DNA from: Piezodorus guildinii
Lineage: Eukaryota; Arthropoda; Insecta; Hemiptera; Pentatomidae
Length of the DNA stretch: 64,000 nt
Reading direction: 5' to 3'
Assembly (NCBI GenBank): GCA_023052935.1
Contig: CM041294.1
Coordinates: 104,998,116-105,062,115, forward strand
How positions within the stretch are numbered: position 1 is the first letter of the stretch; every line of letters starts with the position of its first letter. Both the position numbers and the translations under genes were made by a program. The notes under the pieces are model-generated. The model saw only the letters and a list, made by a program, of their open reading frames with translations. It made no database searches and had not been told where the DNA came from. Of this stretch, positions 47,485-60,000 are shown piece by piece.

Positions 47485-47567
47485 CACATACTATCTTCTG
47501 ACTGCCTAAGCTGCAGAATATTATCAACCCATGCTCGACTAGACTGTTTTGAGGCACCAAGAAAGAC
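47485..47567 (-). CDS. candidate 5' exon of the zinc-finger gene
   Basis: On the - strand this stretch follows a good acceptor (ATATTTTAG) and reads VFLGASKQSSRAWVDNIL in phase 0, continuous with the putative exon at 47797. It ends at possible donors GTATGT (exon end 47492) or GTAACT (47485). It looks coding, but the junction to the finger exon near 47235 has only a weak acceptor, so its membership in the gene is uncertain. Confidence 0.45.
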
Positions 47568-47796
47568 CTAAAATATTTAAATACTACGTTATGAATTAGA
47601 GATAAAATACGATAAGAAGTGTGATAAAACTGTTGTAACAAACATGAGATGAATTAATTAAGAATATTCAAAATTTCACAAATGATTTAAAAATAATAAC
47701 TAAATATGTTTTAAAAAAATGAATTTGTTAATTTTAATTCAAAATAGTAAAAATAAAAGTTAATGACCCGGAATTTTTTTTAGATAAGAAACTTAC

Positions 47797-47946
47797 ATTA
47801 TCAATCATCAGTGAACCTCCATATTTGTTTTTCGCTTGTGTATTCAGGAGGTTATGAGAACTACCACATAGAGCGCTGTGTATGAACCATGACTGACTAA
47901 ATAGATTGGAGAAACACAAAGGCAATTTCGCGCCAAAAACATTCAC
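47797..47946 (-). CDS. candidate first exon or 5' UTR of the zinc-finger gene
   Basis: The - strand frame opens at ATG 47946 and ends at a consensus donor (AAT|GTAAGT, boundary 47797). Its first codons overlap the E2F-like palindrome. A transcript may therefore start inside it, and a later ATG, such as the one just before the donor (MIDN), may be used. The first half does not look conserved. Confidence 0.4.
47926..47937. promoter_or_regulatory. palindromic E2F-type site in a divergent promoter
   Basis: TTTCGCGCCAAA matches the full E2F/DP consensus, reads as a site on both strands, and stands out in very AT-rich DNA. It lies about 160 bases upstream of the Cdt1 start codon. Cdt1/double parked is a known G1-S, E2F-regulated gene. 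The divergent zinc-finger transcript begins close by, so the site could serve both genes. Confidence 0.7.
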
Positions 47947-48099
47947 GCCATTTAATTATTATGTGCTGTTGTAAGGTTTTATGCAGTTGGTTGTTAATCT
48001 CGTATCTCTTAAGTTTCTTCTAGTTTAGTTGCCATCAGTCAGTTTTAATTTTATTATTTTATTCAATTTGGTTGTTGTTTTTGAAGATATATATTAACA

Positions 48100-51000
48100 A
48101 TGGCTCTGCAAACATCTATAGCACAGTATTTCAACAGCCGAAAAAGACGAGCTGTTGACGAAATAAAGAAGGTCAGTAATTCAAATAAAGTGCTGATTCT
48201 GGATAAAAACATAACTGACGTGTCATTGACAAAAGAATCTGAACCTTCTGTTGGAGAGGGGACTGACTTAAAGAGGACAATAATTTATAATGAGTCTCCT
48301 AAAATTGCAAAGCCAAAAAAAGTTGTAACTACTGCACCCAGATTAAACAGAAGAACTCCTAAAACAGTTTCTGGAACCAAGATCAGAGGAGAAAGGCAGG
48401 GATGTAATCAAGGTGATATTAGAAAATCTTTACTTTCTTCATTTGAGGCTACTCTAGAGAATTCTAACTCTCCTTCAGAACAGGTAATTATTACTGACTT
48501 TTATTTTATTTATATATAGTTTTAATATATTCTGATATAATAAATTTACTCTGTGTGTACAGAAAGATGAAGTCGTGACGCCCAAAAAAGATGCGAATTT
48601 GAATTCTGAGCAGACTGGTAAAGTCAATGTACCCTTTATAGTCAAGGGGTTTTTGTCGCCCAAGAAAGAATGTGAATCTAGAATCGAATCTTCACCAGCC
48701 AAATCAACACTTCCTTCTTCATCTAAGAAATCTAACATTGTAAACTAATAGTTATTTGTTTGTTTAGTAGTATTTGAAGTTTGTTTGCTATTTATTATTA
48801 AAAATCTATTTTATATATTTTAGGAAAATTTGAAAAATCTTCGATCCAAAATCATAAGTAGTTCTAGACTTGATGAAATAAGAAAATCATTGAAGAATAT
48901 CAATGAAGGTCACGTAAAACTTCAAGAAATTGGGGCAAAGTTACATAGGAATGTTGGTGACAGTCCTACTTTAAAGAAATTCAGTGCTATCAATGTTGAA
49001 GTTTGCAGGTATTTGATCCCAATTTTTTCTATAATGCATGTTTTGTCTATATCATTGGTGTTCTAATTATTGTTGGATCAGAGTAAGGGTCATCCATTTC
49101 TTCAAAATATTCAGTTCTTTTTAAGTAAACTAGTTAAATCCATAATACTGATTAAATTTAAGTTTTTATAACAGATTTAATCTTCACAGTTTGAAATTGG
49201 TCCAATTTTGATGTGAGGGCTTATGACTGATGGGTCAGACATGATAGGCAGAAAAGTTTACCTGTTTACATACATCTCTGTTTTTTTGGATACCTCTAAG
49301 TAAGTTGGGGTGATTTGATTGGTAATGATTCCCTGCAATGTTCTCTCAGCTGTTTTTATTATTTATGGATTCAATTCCCATAACTGATCAATTAAAAGTT
49401 TCAAAAGATGTACTTCTTTGGACATTTTATCTTAGTTCTCTTCTACTAAAGGTCACCTATACCGTCAATGTCAACACACTTTTTTACTTTCCCCTCAGCA
49501 CTCTATCCTTTCGTCTTGTGGTTGTAACATCATAAGGACCAAGCCATAATCTTCTTATTATTTGGTGCTCGAAAACAGAGGTGTATGGTTTGGTACAACT
49601 TAAGCTGCTTCTTATCCTGCTTACCCATGATTTACAAATAGCTCTACAAGTATGTTAACATTTTTGAAAACGGTTTCAATTTTTCAGTACCACTATGTAA
49701 GGTGTCTTGTAGCATTGTCGTAGGACTTCTGGTGGTGCAACCTTGGCACGAGGCTACCTTGAAACCTACCTGTACTTATTCTTTCTTTGAAGTACAATCT
49801 TGGCCCCTTTGTATAAAGGCAGAGCTACACGGTGAGAATTAGGGTATGTGTAAATGAGGTGAAATTCGTGAGGTTTGGTGAAAGTGAATATCATACACTC
49901 TCACATACTTTTAACATGTTATAATAAATATTCAATTACCGAATTATCTATATTACTTCATCATTTATTTTTATTTACCTTAAAAAAACATGATTTCATG
50001 ATAAGTATATTAAGCTTGTTTGTTTTTGATATAACTTTATCATTCAGTTTTTTTATCTTTTTAAAAAAAAATGTTTAATGATATTATAGGATTTTTCTGA
50101 AAGTAATATTGGATGTCATTATCCAAATTAAAAAAAAACAATAAACCTTCTCCCTCTCCCGCTACTTTCCTGAACTCTCACAAGACCTTCTTTCACCTCA
50201 CCTACACATACCCTATTTCTCATCATGTAGCGCTGCCTTAATATGCTAGCTCCTGAGAGCATTCAGTGTTGGTAAACTGGACAAATCTCTGTAACTTGTA
50301 ATCATGAATCGCTGTGTAGTCTCCTAAGAGACTATAATGCACAGCCTATAATATAAAACTTATTTCTCTATTTTATGGTAGAAAAAAATTATGTATGTAA
50401 TCAATCGAGTAGGTGGCTTCATATTTTTGATCAATTTGGTATTTTTTGGAATGAAGGGGAGAGGGGGGAGGAATGTTGGCTTTGTTACTATTACATATGG
50501 AGCAATTTATAGATAGCACAGTGTTATCATCACCTGTCTCATCTAAACTTATCAGCTGTGGTATCATGGAGTTTGCTGAATGTATTACGTCAATATGTAC
50601 TTCCTTTGAAGCTGAATGGGCCAAACTGCTGAGAGAAACTGGACTCTATGTCCTCTCAGAGGATGATTCTCCTCAGCTGATTATGAAAAACAATTATCCT
50701 TACTTAAGATTACCCTAAGATTACAATTACCCTTAATAAAGATTTTGTGTACATGTGGAAAACGGCTGTGGGTCCTGCTCATTTTAACATTAGCAGAAAA
50801 GTCAGGAGGATAGCAGACATTAGAGGAGCTCCATAAATTGATAAGGTCCACTTAGAAGAAGCTAATTGGCAACATTACTTGCTGGCCTGATTGGTAAGTT
50901 AATGTTGCAGGGTAGGGTGCTAAAATAAATAAATTATCTCATCATCAGTCCTGGGATTGGAGATTTCCTCTGGTTCTCGCATGACCTCTGTAAAGCGGCT

Positions 51001-54000
51001 AACCTTAAGCGGGAATAACCTCATGGTTTGCCATGATCTTTGATAAATCATTCTCACATAGCCGTTAACATAGAAACAGTATTGTCCTTGCTATAATCCT
51101 TCTTAGGTTGTAATGGTACAGGGTGTTTTATTTCATTTATAGTTATGTAATTTTCTGTAGTATCATGAATGTTTGAAATTTATTATGGTTTTATTTCGTT
51201 TTCAGCCCCACAAAGAAATTAAAAGAACCTGGCTGTAGTAAAGTGCCCAGTTCTCCTTCACTTCTTCATAGAGCAATCCTCATGTCACCAGGGAAGACTC
51301 AAGGTGCTCCTCTTCCGTATGTTTCTCCTAGAAAACTATTTACTGAGGCATCTCCAACCAAATCATTTGAAAGATACTCGCATTTGAGCACAAAAGAAAA
51401 ATCATCATTAGTACTTCCATATAAATACAGAGCACTTGCTGAGACTTTTAGAGCAATTGATGCTGTTGTTTCAATGATGTTTAATAGGAATGAGACAATT
51501 TTCTTTTCAAAACTGAGGACATCAGTTCAGCAAATGTCTAAAAAGTATGTGTTTATTTATTTATTTTGTTGAAATTTATTGTTTTTATAATTGGCTGATT
51601 ATCTTTATATTGATAAAATGTATTAATACATTGAGGTTTCCCATTGTGGTAAAGTCAGTAGATAAACTGAGTACCTAATTTAAATTTAATATTCTTAAAT
51701 TTTTGAACAATTAAACCAGATAAGTATTTTTTAAGTTATAATTTTTTAGGTTTATTTTAATATTTTGTATGCTTAGTATATCATCTTATTTTTAAAGTTG
51801 ATATTATTATAGAACAATTCTTTTGAATCATTTTACATGATTATGTTTTTAGGAATTTAACAGAAACTCATCTAGGACAAATACTTACAATATATCCAAC
51901 TGCATTTGAATTTAAACAAGAAAAACTTCGTCAAGGGCCTGGACAGGCGCCTAAATATGAACTTTCTCTTAGGCCTCTTCTAGAAAAGACTAATGGTAAA
52001 AACAGTATTATCAACTTTTTTTTTTATATTATATTTATAGATTAGGACATAAATTCATATTCATTATTTATTAGTATTTATTATCCTAAGAAGATCCTAA
52101 GAAAAAAAAATGCTAGTTAATAAATGTAGTTAAATTAAAATAATTTAACAAAATAACATTTCTTGATTTTTCAAAATGCATCACTTTTGTTTCTGGAGCA
52201 GTTAGGTTTAATATTATTAATCAGATTTTGCTATCTTTAAATCATATTTTTATTTCTTGTGTTGGTTTTATGTTTAAAAAAATACCATTCTTATGATGGA
52301 ATGTTTTATCATTATATACTTCTTTTTTCTCTTTATTGTTTAATTCACAACTATCTATAAATTATAGACAACCGGCAAATGAGATATGCAATAATATAGT
52401 GCAATAATAAAAGGGCATGAGGAAGAGAATTACCCACCCAGTGGCTATTCTTCAGCCTTGATTTATTATTCAATGAGGTCCTTCATCTAACTACCTTATG
52501 TGGGTGTTGTTAGGCCTGCTTTCTGTGGCCACATCTTGTATGAGTTTATTGGGATGCTTGCAAATAGCTATTGTATTTACTATGCTGCAGGTTGAGATTT
52601 CTTAAATTTCTACTGTTGAATTTTGAATTTGCAGCGGTTGTGCTCTGGCCACCGACTGCACAAGTTGAGTGCGTTAAGCTTGCTGTGGTAGTGGTGGGAA
52701 TTCTTCTATTCCTAGCGATGCATCATACTGGGTCGTTGCTGGACTTTGGTGGGTTCTGGGGCTTCACTGGTCCCTCAGATCTTTTTTCTTCAGATCAGTT
52801 TTGCAACCCTTATAGTTTGCAGCATGTTCCCCTTGGCAATTGGCCAAGAGGCACTTATGTGTCCCTGGCCACACTTTATCCACTTTGGAGGATGATTGCA
52901 GTACGCTTTGGTGGGGCCATGCATTTGGCTTCTAGTGCATTGAGGAATACTTCTCTTTCTTCTCAGTTCTTCAATTCTTATTTTAGTGTAGTTGAGAAAA
53001 TCTATTTTAAAGATTTCCTCATTAAAAGTATTCTTTGATATGTTTGCTAAGAACATTGGGAGTGGCTCTTGAAAATGGAACATGACATGGTGATGTTACT
53101 GGCATCATATCCATACTTAGTTAGCTCTTCTTTTATTGTATTAGGTGGAGTAACATGGTGCAATCCTTTAATGACCACCCTGGGAATTTTTTTTTCTGGG
53201 AGCTGGTATGTGTGAAATTTAGCTTTATCTCGGCACAAGCTTGTAACAATTTTTCTGTGGATTTCTTATGATTCAGGTTATACTGTCATTGTACCCGCAT
53301 CATTGTTTTTTAATTTGAAGTAGATGTGTCCTGCTTCATTTTGAAGAAAGGTAACAGAGAACTGTAGTTTTGCACACCGTTAATATGGATGGGAGGTGGT
53401 CTTATTTTAGAACTCTGATGGCTCGCCTCACTGTCCTTAGTTTCTGAGAGAGGCTGGAACTGAGTTGATGTCTTAGTGACATTTTCATGTTTTTTTACTT
53501 CCTACCACTTGCTTTGCATGATGGTGGTCTTTTACATCCCATTATGGGCTTCCAAGTGTTCTCTTCTTCAAGCATTGGGACTGGTGCACTAACCTGTTGC
53601 TGAGAGGTCGAGGGTTCGACCATCATCAGCAGTAATTAACACTTTTTATACATTATATAAATTAAACTTAAAAGAAAGTTAAGATACGTTTTTTTGACAC
53701 AAAAACACACTGGAATTCACAGTTCAGGCTAGGGGTGGGCATAATCGGAGTGATTTCATTCAGCAATCAAATGACTCATGTATTCCGAAAGACAATATAG
53801 TACAATTCCCCCCTCTATGATTACTTAGCTTAGGTGCAAATATGCATATAATTTATATGAGCAAAAAAAAAAAACTTTTCCTTTTTATTGTCTTTACAAA
53901 ATTCAAACAAAATAATAAAATATATGATCATTCGATTATGTCCATCCCTAATATTTTTATGTATCTTTGAATATATATTGTTAAAATATTGAGTTCGAAT

Positions 54001-57000
54001 GATCATTCGCTTCACCAGAGCATAATCGATTAATTCGAATGATTGAAATAATCTAATGATCTGATAATCGTCTTTCGATTATGCCCACCCTTAGTTCTGG
54101 CCAAAAGATTAACACATAAATGAGAAACCTTATTCGCATATGGTGTTCAAAATGGCTTCTATCATTTTATACTTAACGTAATCTACTTGTTATGTTAAAA
54201 TAACATTTTTTATGGTAATTTATCTTATTTTGAATTTATTGTTCACCAAAACTTATTTTTATAACCATATTTTGGTTACATAGTTGTTAGCTTTTAGAAT
54301 AAAAGTAAAATAAGAAATTGAGGAGCTTACTTTCTAAAGGACTATTAAAAAATTTGTGAAATTAACACTTTTGTAGGTAATGCATTTGTTCCCTTGTTGT
54401 TCTTTTCTTGACACCTAACTTGGGTCTTAAAGAGAAAGATATTTATTCAGTTTTCCTGGGAAATGATTGTTATCAGTTTTTGTTTTTAACAATTAAGAAC
54501 GAAAATTTATTTATTTTATTATTTGGATATCTGCTATTTTGAGACTAATCTCTTCAATTAATTATATATTTTTTCTTTGGAACAACAATCTTGACTATCT
54601 TCAAAAAGTTTTGCATGTTTTATCATTTTTGTTTCTTTAAAGGTGAAACTTCTTGTGAACCAGAAGAAAAGAGTGAAAATTCTCTTATGACACCTTCCAT
54701 ATTACTTGAAAGGCGAAGAAAGATGTATGATGCTCTTTTAAATTTGACAAAAGATCACCATCAGGTAATGTTAACTTTATGTTTGTTTTTTGTATTTTTA
54801 TTTTGCTCACTTGGCTCAAAATTGAAAAGCTCTATCTGAATATCATTTCAATCTATGTACTTTTTAATTTGAGTAATATATTTTAAAAAAAATTAATAGG
54901 AAGTTTAATTTTAATCTAAATAATATTTGTGTTAGATAAAAAAAGCAATTCATAATTGTTTTCATTCAAGTTTGGGACTTAGACATTTGTAGTTATTAAA
55001 AATTTGGTTTCTGTTTATTCACTGTTCAGGATTAGTTTTGTTTTATTATTTATTCTTTTTTTGTACACTCCAATACAATAGATATGTTAATTTTTTTTTA
55101 TGTAGCTAATATATTTTGTGTTAAATTAATTTATTTCTTATGTTTATTATTTGTATTATTACAGTTACTGGTGTTCACTATTTATTTCTTTGCTAATGTG
55201 TTTTTAGAATTTCAATTTTAATCTTTACTTATTTTTTTTCAGGAATTTTTGAATACTTTAGATCCTCCAATGTGCTTAGATAAGAACAAGGTAACGAGAT
55301 GGCACCCGGAATTCGAGGTTGACTCTGTTCCTGACATTGTTCCTTCCACCTTGCCACTGCCTCCTAACATTGAGAAATTTTCTTCTGCAAAAGACGTGCT
55401 TAGTATGTTTTTATTTATATGTTTAGATTTTAATGAATCTTGCCCTAATATTATTTTTATAGTTTTTATTTCTGAAATAAGAAAATAAATAAAAACTGTA
55501 CCTCTAAAACCCTTGGAGGTTCTTGAATTCAGTAAATATAGAGATTCATGGTTAATGGCCGCAATGAGGTGATTAGTTCTAGATCATGCTCATCCTTCAG
55601 TTTTTTTCTCCCTCAACCATTGGATTTTCAGTTAGTAGAGGTTGAGTGTGTCCTGAGGGGTCTCCACATTCCAGGATTGCCCCATGACTGGAATAACATA
55701 GTAAATTATTATTCTGTCATAGATGGGGTTTGAACCTAAGATGTGAACACTAGACTAGTGCTCTATCTGCTAGACCACACTGCTTCCTATTTCTGAAATT
55801 TAAGTAAATCTGTTTAGTTTATATAATTATTTTATTTGATGATGTAAGGGTAATTTGGAATAGAGGTAACTTAATTGAGATTATGGTTGCTGGTTTTGGG
55901 AGTCCTCTTGAAATATTTTGTTTTCCATTCCTACTTGTGTCCAGTCTATTTTGTGATGATTCCTCATAATATATCATAGCATTTCCATCTAAATTAAAAA
56001 AAAATGTTGCAAATTATTACACAATAGTTTATTAATTCCTAATAAATATATTAGGGTCTAACAGTTTATATAGCTGTTTATAGGCCATTAACTAATATGC
56101 CCTATTATGTTGGATGCCTTGGTATTTTTTTTTGGATTGATCCAGTCGTTTTGGAGAAAAGCCACATACGGGTTACAGACCGATTTTTTGAGGGGAGGGG
56201 AAGGAGTCATTTTGTTGTTCGATTACAAAGGTTCATTATTAAAAATAATAAACAAAAAAGGAAACAAGCTCCAAGAACCCTCAGTGATTGCTACAGAACA
56301 TCCTGGAGGACTGCAGTGCCTACCCTTAGGAAAATTTGGCAGAATGGAATACATGCATCTGGCCTGATCAGTTGACTTTCTTTTTATCAATAATTTTTTT
56401 TTTTAATCTTATGATTTTTATAAAATGAGAAATAGAAAACAAGTTTTCTCAATTGCATAGTAAATAAGAAGTGTTTCTTTTAGAGCTGTCATAATCTTTT
56501 TTTTTTTTTTTTTTAATATATTTTTATTGAATATTTTTTATGAAATTTACAACTGTATAAAATACATCAAGTAAATATGCTGAAATGATAAAACACATGA
56601 AATTGCCCATTGACAGCACTCTTTAGTAGTGAGTCTAAACAAGATCTCGAGGCCATCTTCTTTTCAGACTCCTCGGATGATTATCAGGAATTAAAGAGGA
56701 AGCTAGGGTTGTAACTAATGGATTAGAGTGGAAGTGGAGTTTTTCAAGGTTGGTGTGATACCTGGTACGGGCCAAATCAGCAAAATATGGAACATTAAGG
56801 TCATTGTGGATGATTTTATTCGTGACAAAATAAGGAGCGTTAAGGATTTTGCGAAGGATTTTGGATTGTAAGGATTGGATACGGAAAGAGTTTAATGGTT
56901 TAGTAGAGCCCCAAAGCTCAACTCCGTAGGTCCAGATAGGTCTTATGATGGTCATGTAAATAAGTCTTTTATAGTTAAGTGAAGGGTTAGAGCGTCTGTC

Positions 57001-60000
57001 TAGTAAGTGTTGGAGTAGCCGAAAACGTTGAGCAGTTTCTTGTCTTTTCAGTCTTGTATGTGGATTCCATGTAAGGCGTTTGTCAAGCAGGAGTCCTAAA
57101 TAGCGGATCTGTTCAACCGGGACAAGCGGAATATTAAAGGACACTGTAGGGCAGGATGTCATAGGTTTTCGACGAAGGGTAAAGGTAATTTGTTGGGATT
57201 TATTGGAATTGATTTTAATTCTCCAATTCTGACACCATACCTCAAGGTCTCTGATGTGGAATTGAAGAGTTCGAGAGGCAATTGTAGGATTGTTATTAAC
57301 CGATAACACGCAAGTGTCATCGGCACATCATAATCTTAAAATTAAAAAAAAAAAACTTCCAAAAACAATCTGAAAGTGATTGTATAATATTCACTGGAGA
57401 GTCAAAAATATTAAAATGATAACATCTTAGTTTCATCTGGATTACTTTTTCCTTCATGCATCTGTGAATTATAACAATCTAATTCTGCTAGTTAGATTGC
57501 TATGCAACAGAAAAATTTTAGATTCTAATCATTCCTACGTATTCTTGACAATTCTCTGATACGAATGAATACAAGTTGGCTTTGAGATCTGCTAACTTCC
57601 AGTAAGTTTTAGCCCAGTGCTACTTACGTGTTTAATTACACGCGAAAAGGACTGATTTTACCATTTCATAGGATATTCCCGATTTTAATGTTTTTAGGAC
57701 TTTTAATTTTTTTATTTATTTCAAGTTAAATTTTCTATTCTTGTAGAAAGGATACTTAATAATTGACATATCTTGTAACTAAAATACAATTCGATATTAC
57801 CCAGTTTTTAGTAGGCTTAAGATTCCACCAGCTCCTCAACGGTGGCAACATAGTGTAAGTTAGAGTTTAAGATTAGCTTAAGACTGGAATTGTCAAGATT
57901 GAAGTGATCCTCATCACCAAGAGGAATAGCTAATCAATGATAGCACAAAAACATAATCTATTAACAGAAATATCCTTAAAATGTATCTAGATACAGTAAA
58001 AGGAAATTATCAGAAACTATTTTGGCAAGACATGTCACTAAATTGGGGTAATGAAAAAAAAAAAAAAAAATTTATATGGAAGGTAACCTCCATTTTTGAC
58101 TCAATTCTCGTTTTAAAAGGATACAAATCTTAGGATTACAGTGGTAAACTTAGGATTACCACACTAAGTTAGCAGTAACTTGCTCATTCTAACTTAATGG
58201 GTTGTTTTTTGACTAGATGTTACCAGTTATTTACAGTTGTAAATTCTAATGATTTTTTTTAAATTTGAATTGGGGAGCAGCAATTTATATGAATTGCTTA
58301 TAAGTAAGTCCATATACTTACCCTCTCTTATATATGGAAATGAGAGGTGGGTCCTGCTTTCGGAGAATGGCTGCTAAAACAAGAAGAGATATAATAAGGA
58401 ACAAGAGGATACGGGGAGACCTTGGAGATGCACTTTATAGGTATGCACCTTGAGGGAAAAAGTTGAAAAGAGGCAGTTGGGATGGTTGGTCATCTATGTT
58501 GAATGGACGAGAACCCTGTTCCCACCAAGCTTTTTGAAACGAGGCCCTCCTGGCACCATCCTAAAGGAAGACCTAGACTGCTGTGGGTAGACTACATCAT
58601 GAGCTTTGGTGTAAAGAAGGGGAAGACTCTTGTGTACCATGAAAGTGGCTAGCTTGGGATTGGAAAGCTTGACAGTCCTTGATTGGGCACCTTCATGCTG
58701 AGAGGCACTAAGGGAGGATGTTAAAGAAGGAGCTGCAATTTAAAATTTATAAAATAATTTTCTTTATTTCTAATGATAAGAAATCTCCAGAATCCACAAT
58801 TGTAACTCTAGGAAAATCACAAAGTAGACATGATAATACTTCTTGTTTCAATTTGTCTTTACTCAGTTCTTGAGTTTATGAACCTGAGACTCTTTATGGG
58901 TTGTAGTGTTACTGTTGTTTCTCTGTTCACCTTTTCTTTTTTTTTTTAACATGTCCTGTTGCTAATTTTGTTTTAAATATTTTTTTTAGACAAGGCTCGA
59001 GATATTTTTATGTGCAATCCTCGGATGGCATCCGCACTTGAAAAGAATTCCTCTCAGCCTCAGGCACAATATACTACACCAGCTGCTGCATCTATACCTG
59101 CATTGACGTCAGCTTTGAAAGGAATTCCCAAGTCTTTGCTAGAAAAGGTAATTTGGTACTTAAATATTTTTGTTTTTTATATTTTATTTTTCATCTAGAT
59201 GAGCTATATACTACATAGAGTAGCGTAACTATCATTCCTGTTAAATTTCTCCAGATCTTCCCATGCTATACTATTATAACATCCTTTAAAAAGGGATTAT
59301 TTAAGTTGTTTGCATGCATTTATTCTAGTCGATATTGTGATTTGGAAGATGCTACTCCCTCCCGTCATCCTTCTTTTGTTGATGACAGGGAAATCAAAAC
59401 ATTGCTTGCAAATGACTCGCACAAAATGACAGGATATTGTCAAGACACTTGACATATCTCCTACAAGCATATCCAAACATCAAGGAACAGCAGAATATGA
59501 GATGTATGGTTTCCTCATAACTTGATGGGAAAACATTTGCTAGATTTTATTTCCATCAGCGATTGTCTTGTTAAATGTCATCCTAACATCCCATTTTTTA
59601 TGAGACTTTATGGGATGAAAAATTTTGTATAAAGGAAAATTCTGGGAGAAAAGGACTGGTCGGCCATTAACAACTCTGAAAACAGGATTAAATAAAAACA
59701 AAACAAAAAAAAACCTTATATGATGGAATCTAAAAATTGTGCTTTATCCATGAGTTTCTTCCACTCAACCAAATCATTGTTTCTAATATGTATTGCATTC
59801 GATTGGAAACATTAAATGTAGCTATGGACCAAAAACAAAAGCTATTTGTTAATTTAAAGTTCATTGTTTTTCATCATGATATGTCATTGTTTTTCCATCT
59901 GCATGCTTTACAAACACCAAAAATTATTGGTGTTTGGCTGGGATGCTCTCCTACACCCAACAGATTACCAACTATTTTGCTTCCTGCTGAACTTTCATAA

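Noticed and set aside
50473..50718. 81-residue + strand ORF in Cdt1 intron 3
   Set aside because: No splice context linking it to Cdt1 and no family resemblance.
53575..53625. B-box-like GAGGGTTCGACCATC suggesting another SINE
   Set aside because: It lies within the Jockey ORF1 fragment, with no A box at the right distance.
56097..56375. 92-residue ORF upstream of the Jockey fragment
   Set aside because: No recognised family and overlapping frames equally open; could be repeat debris but cannot be supported.
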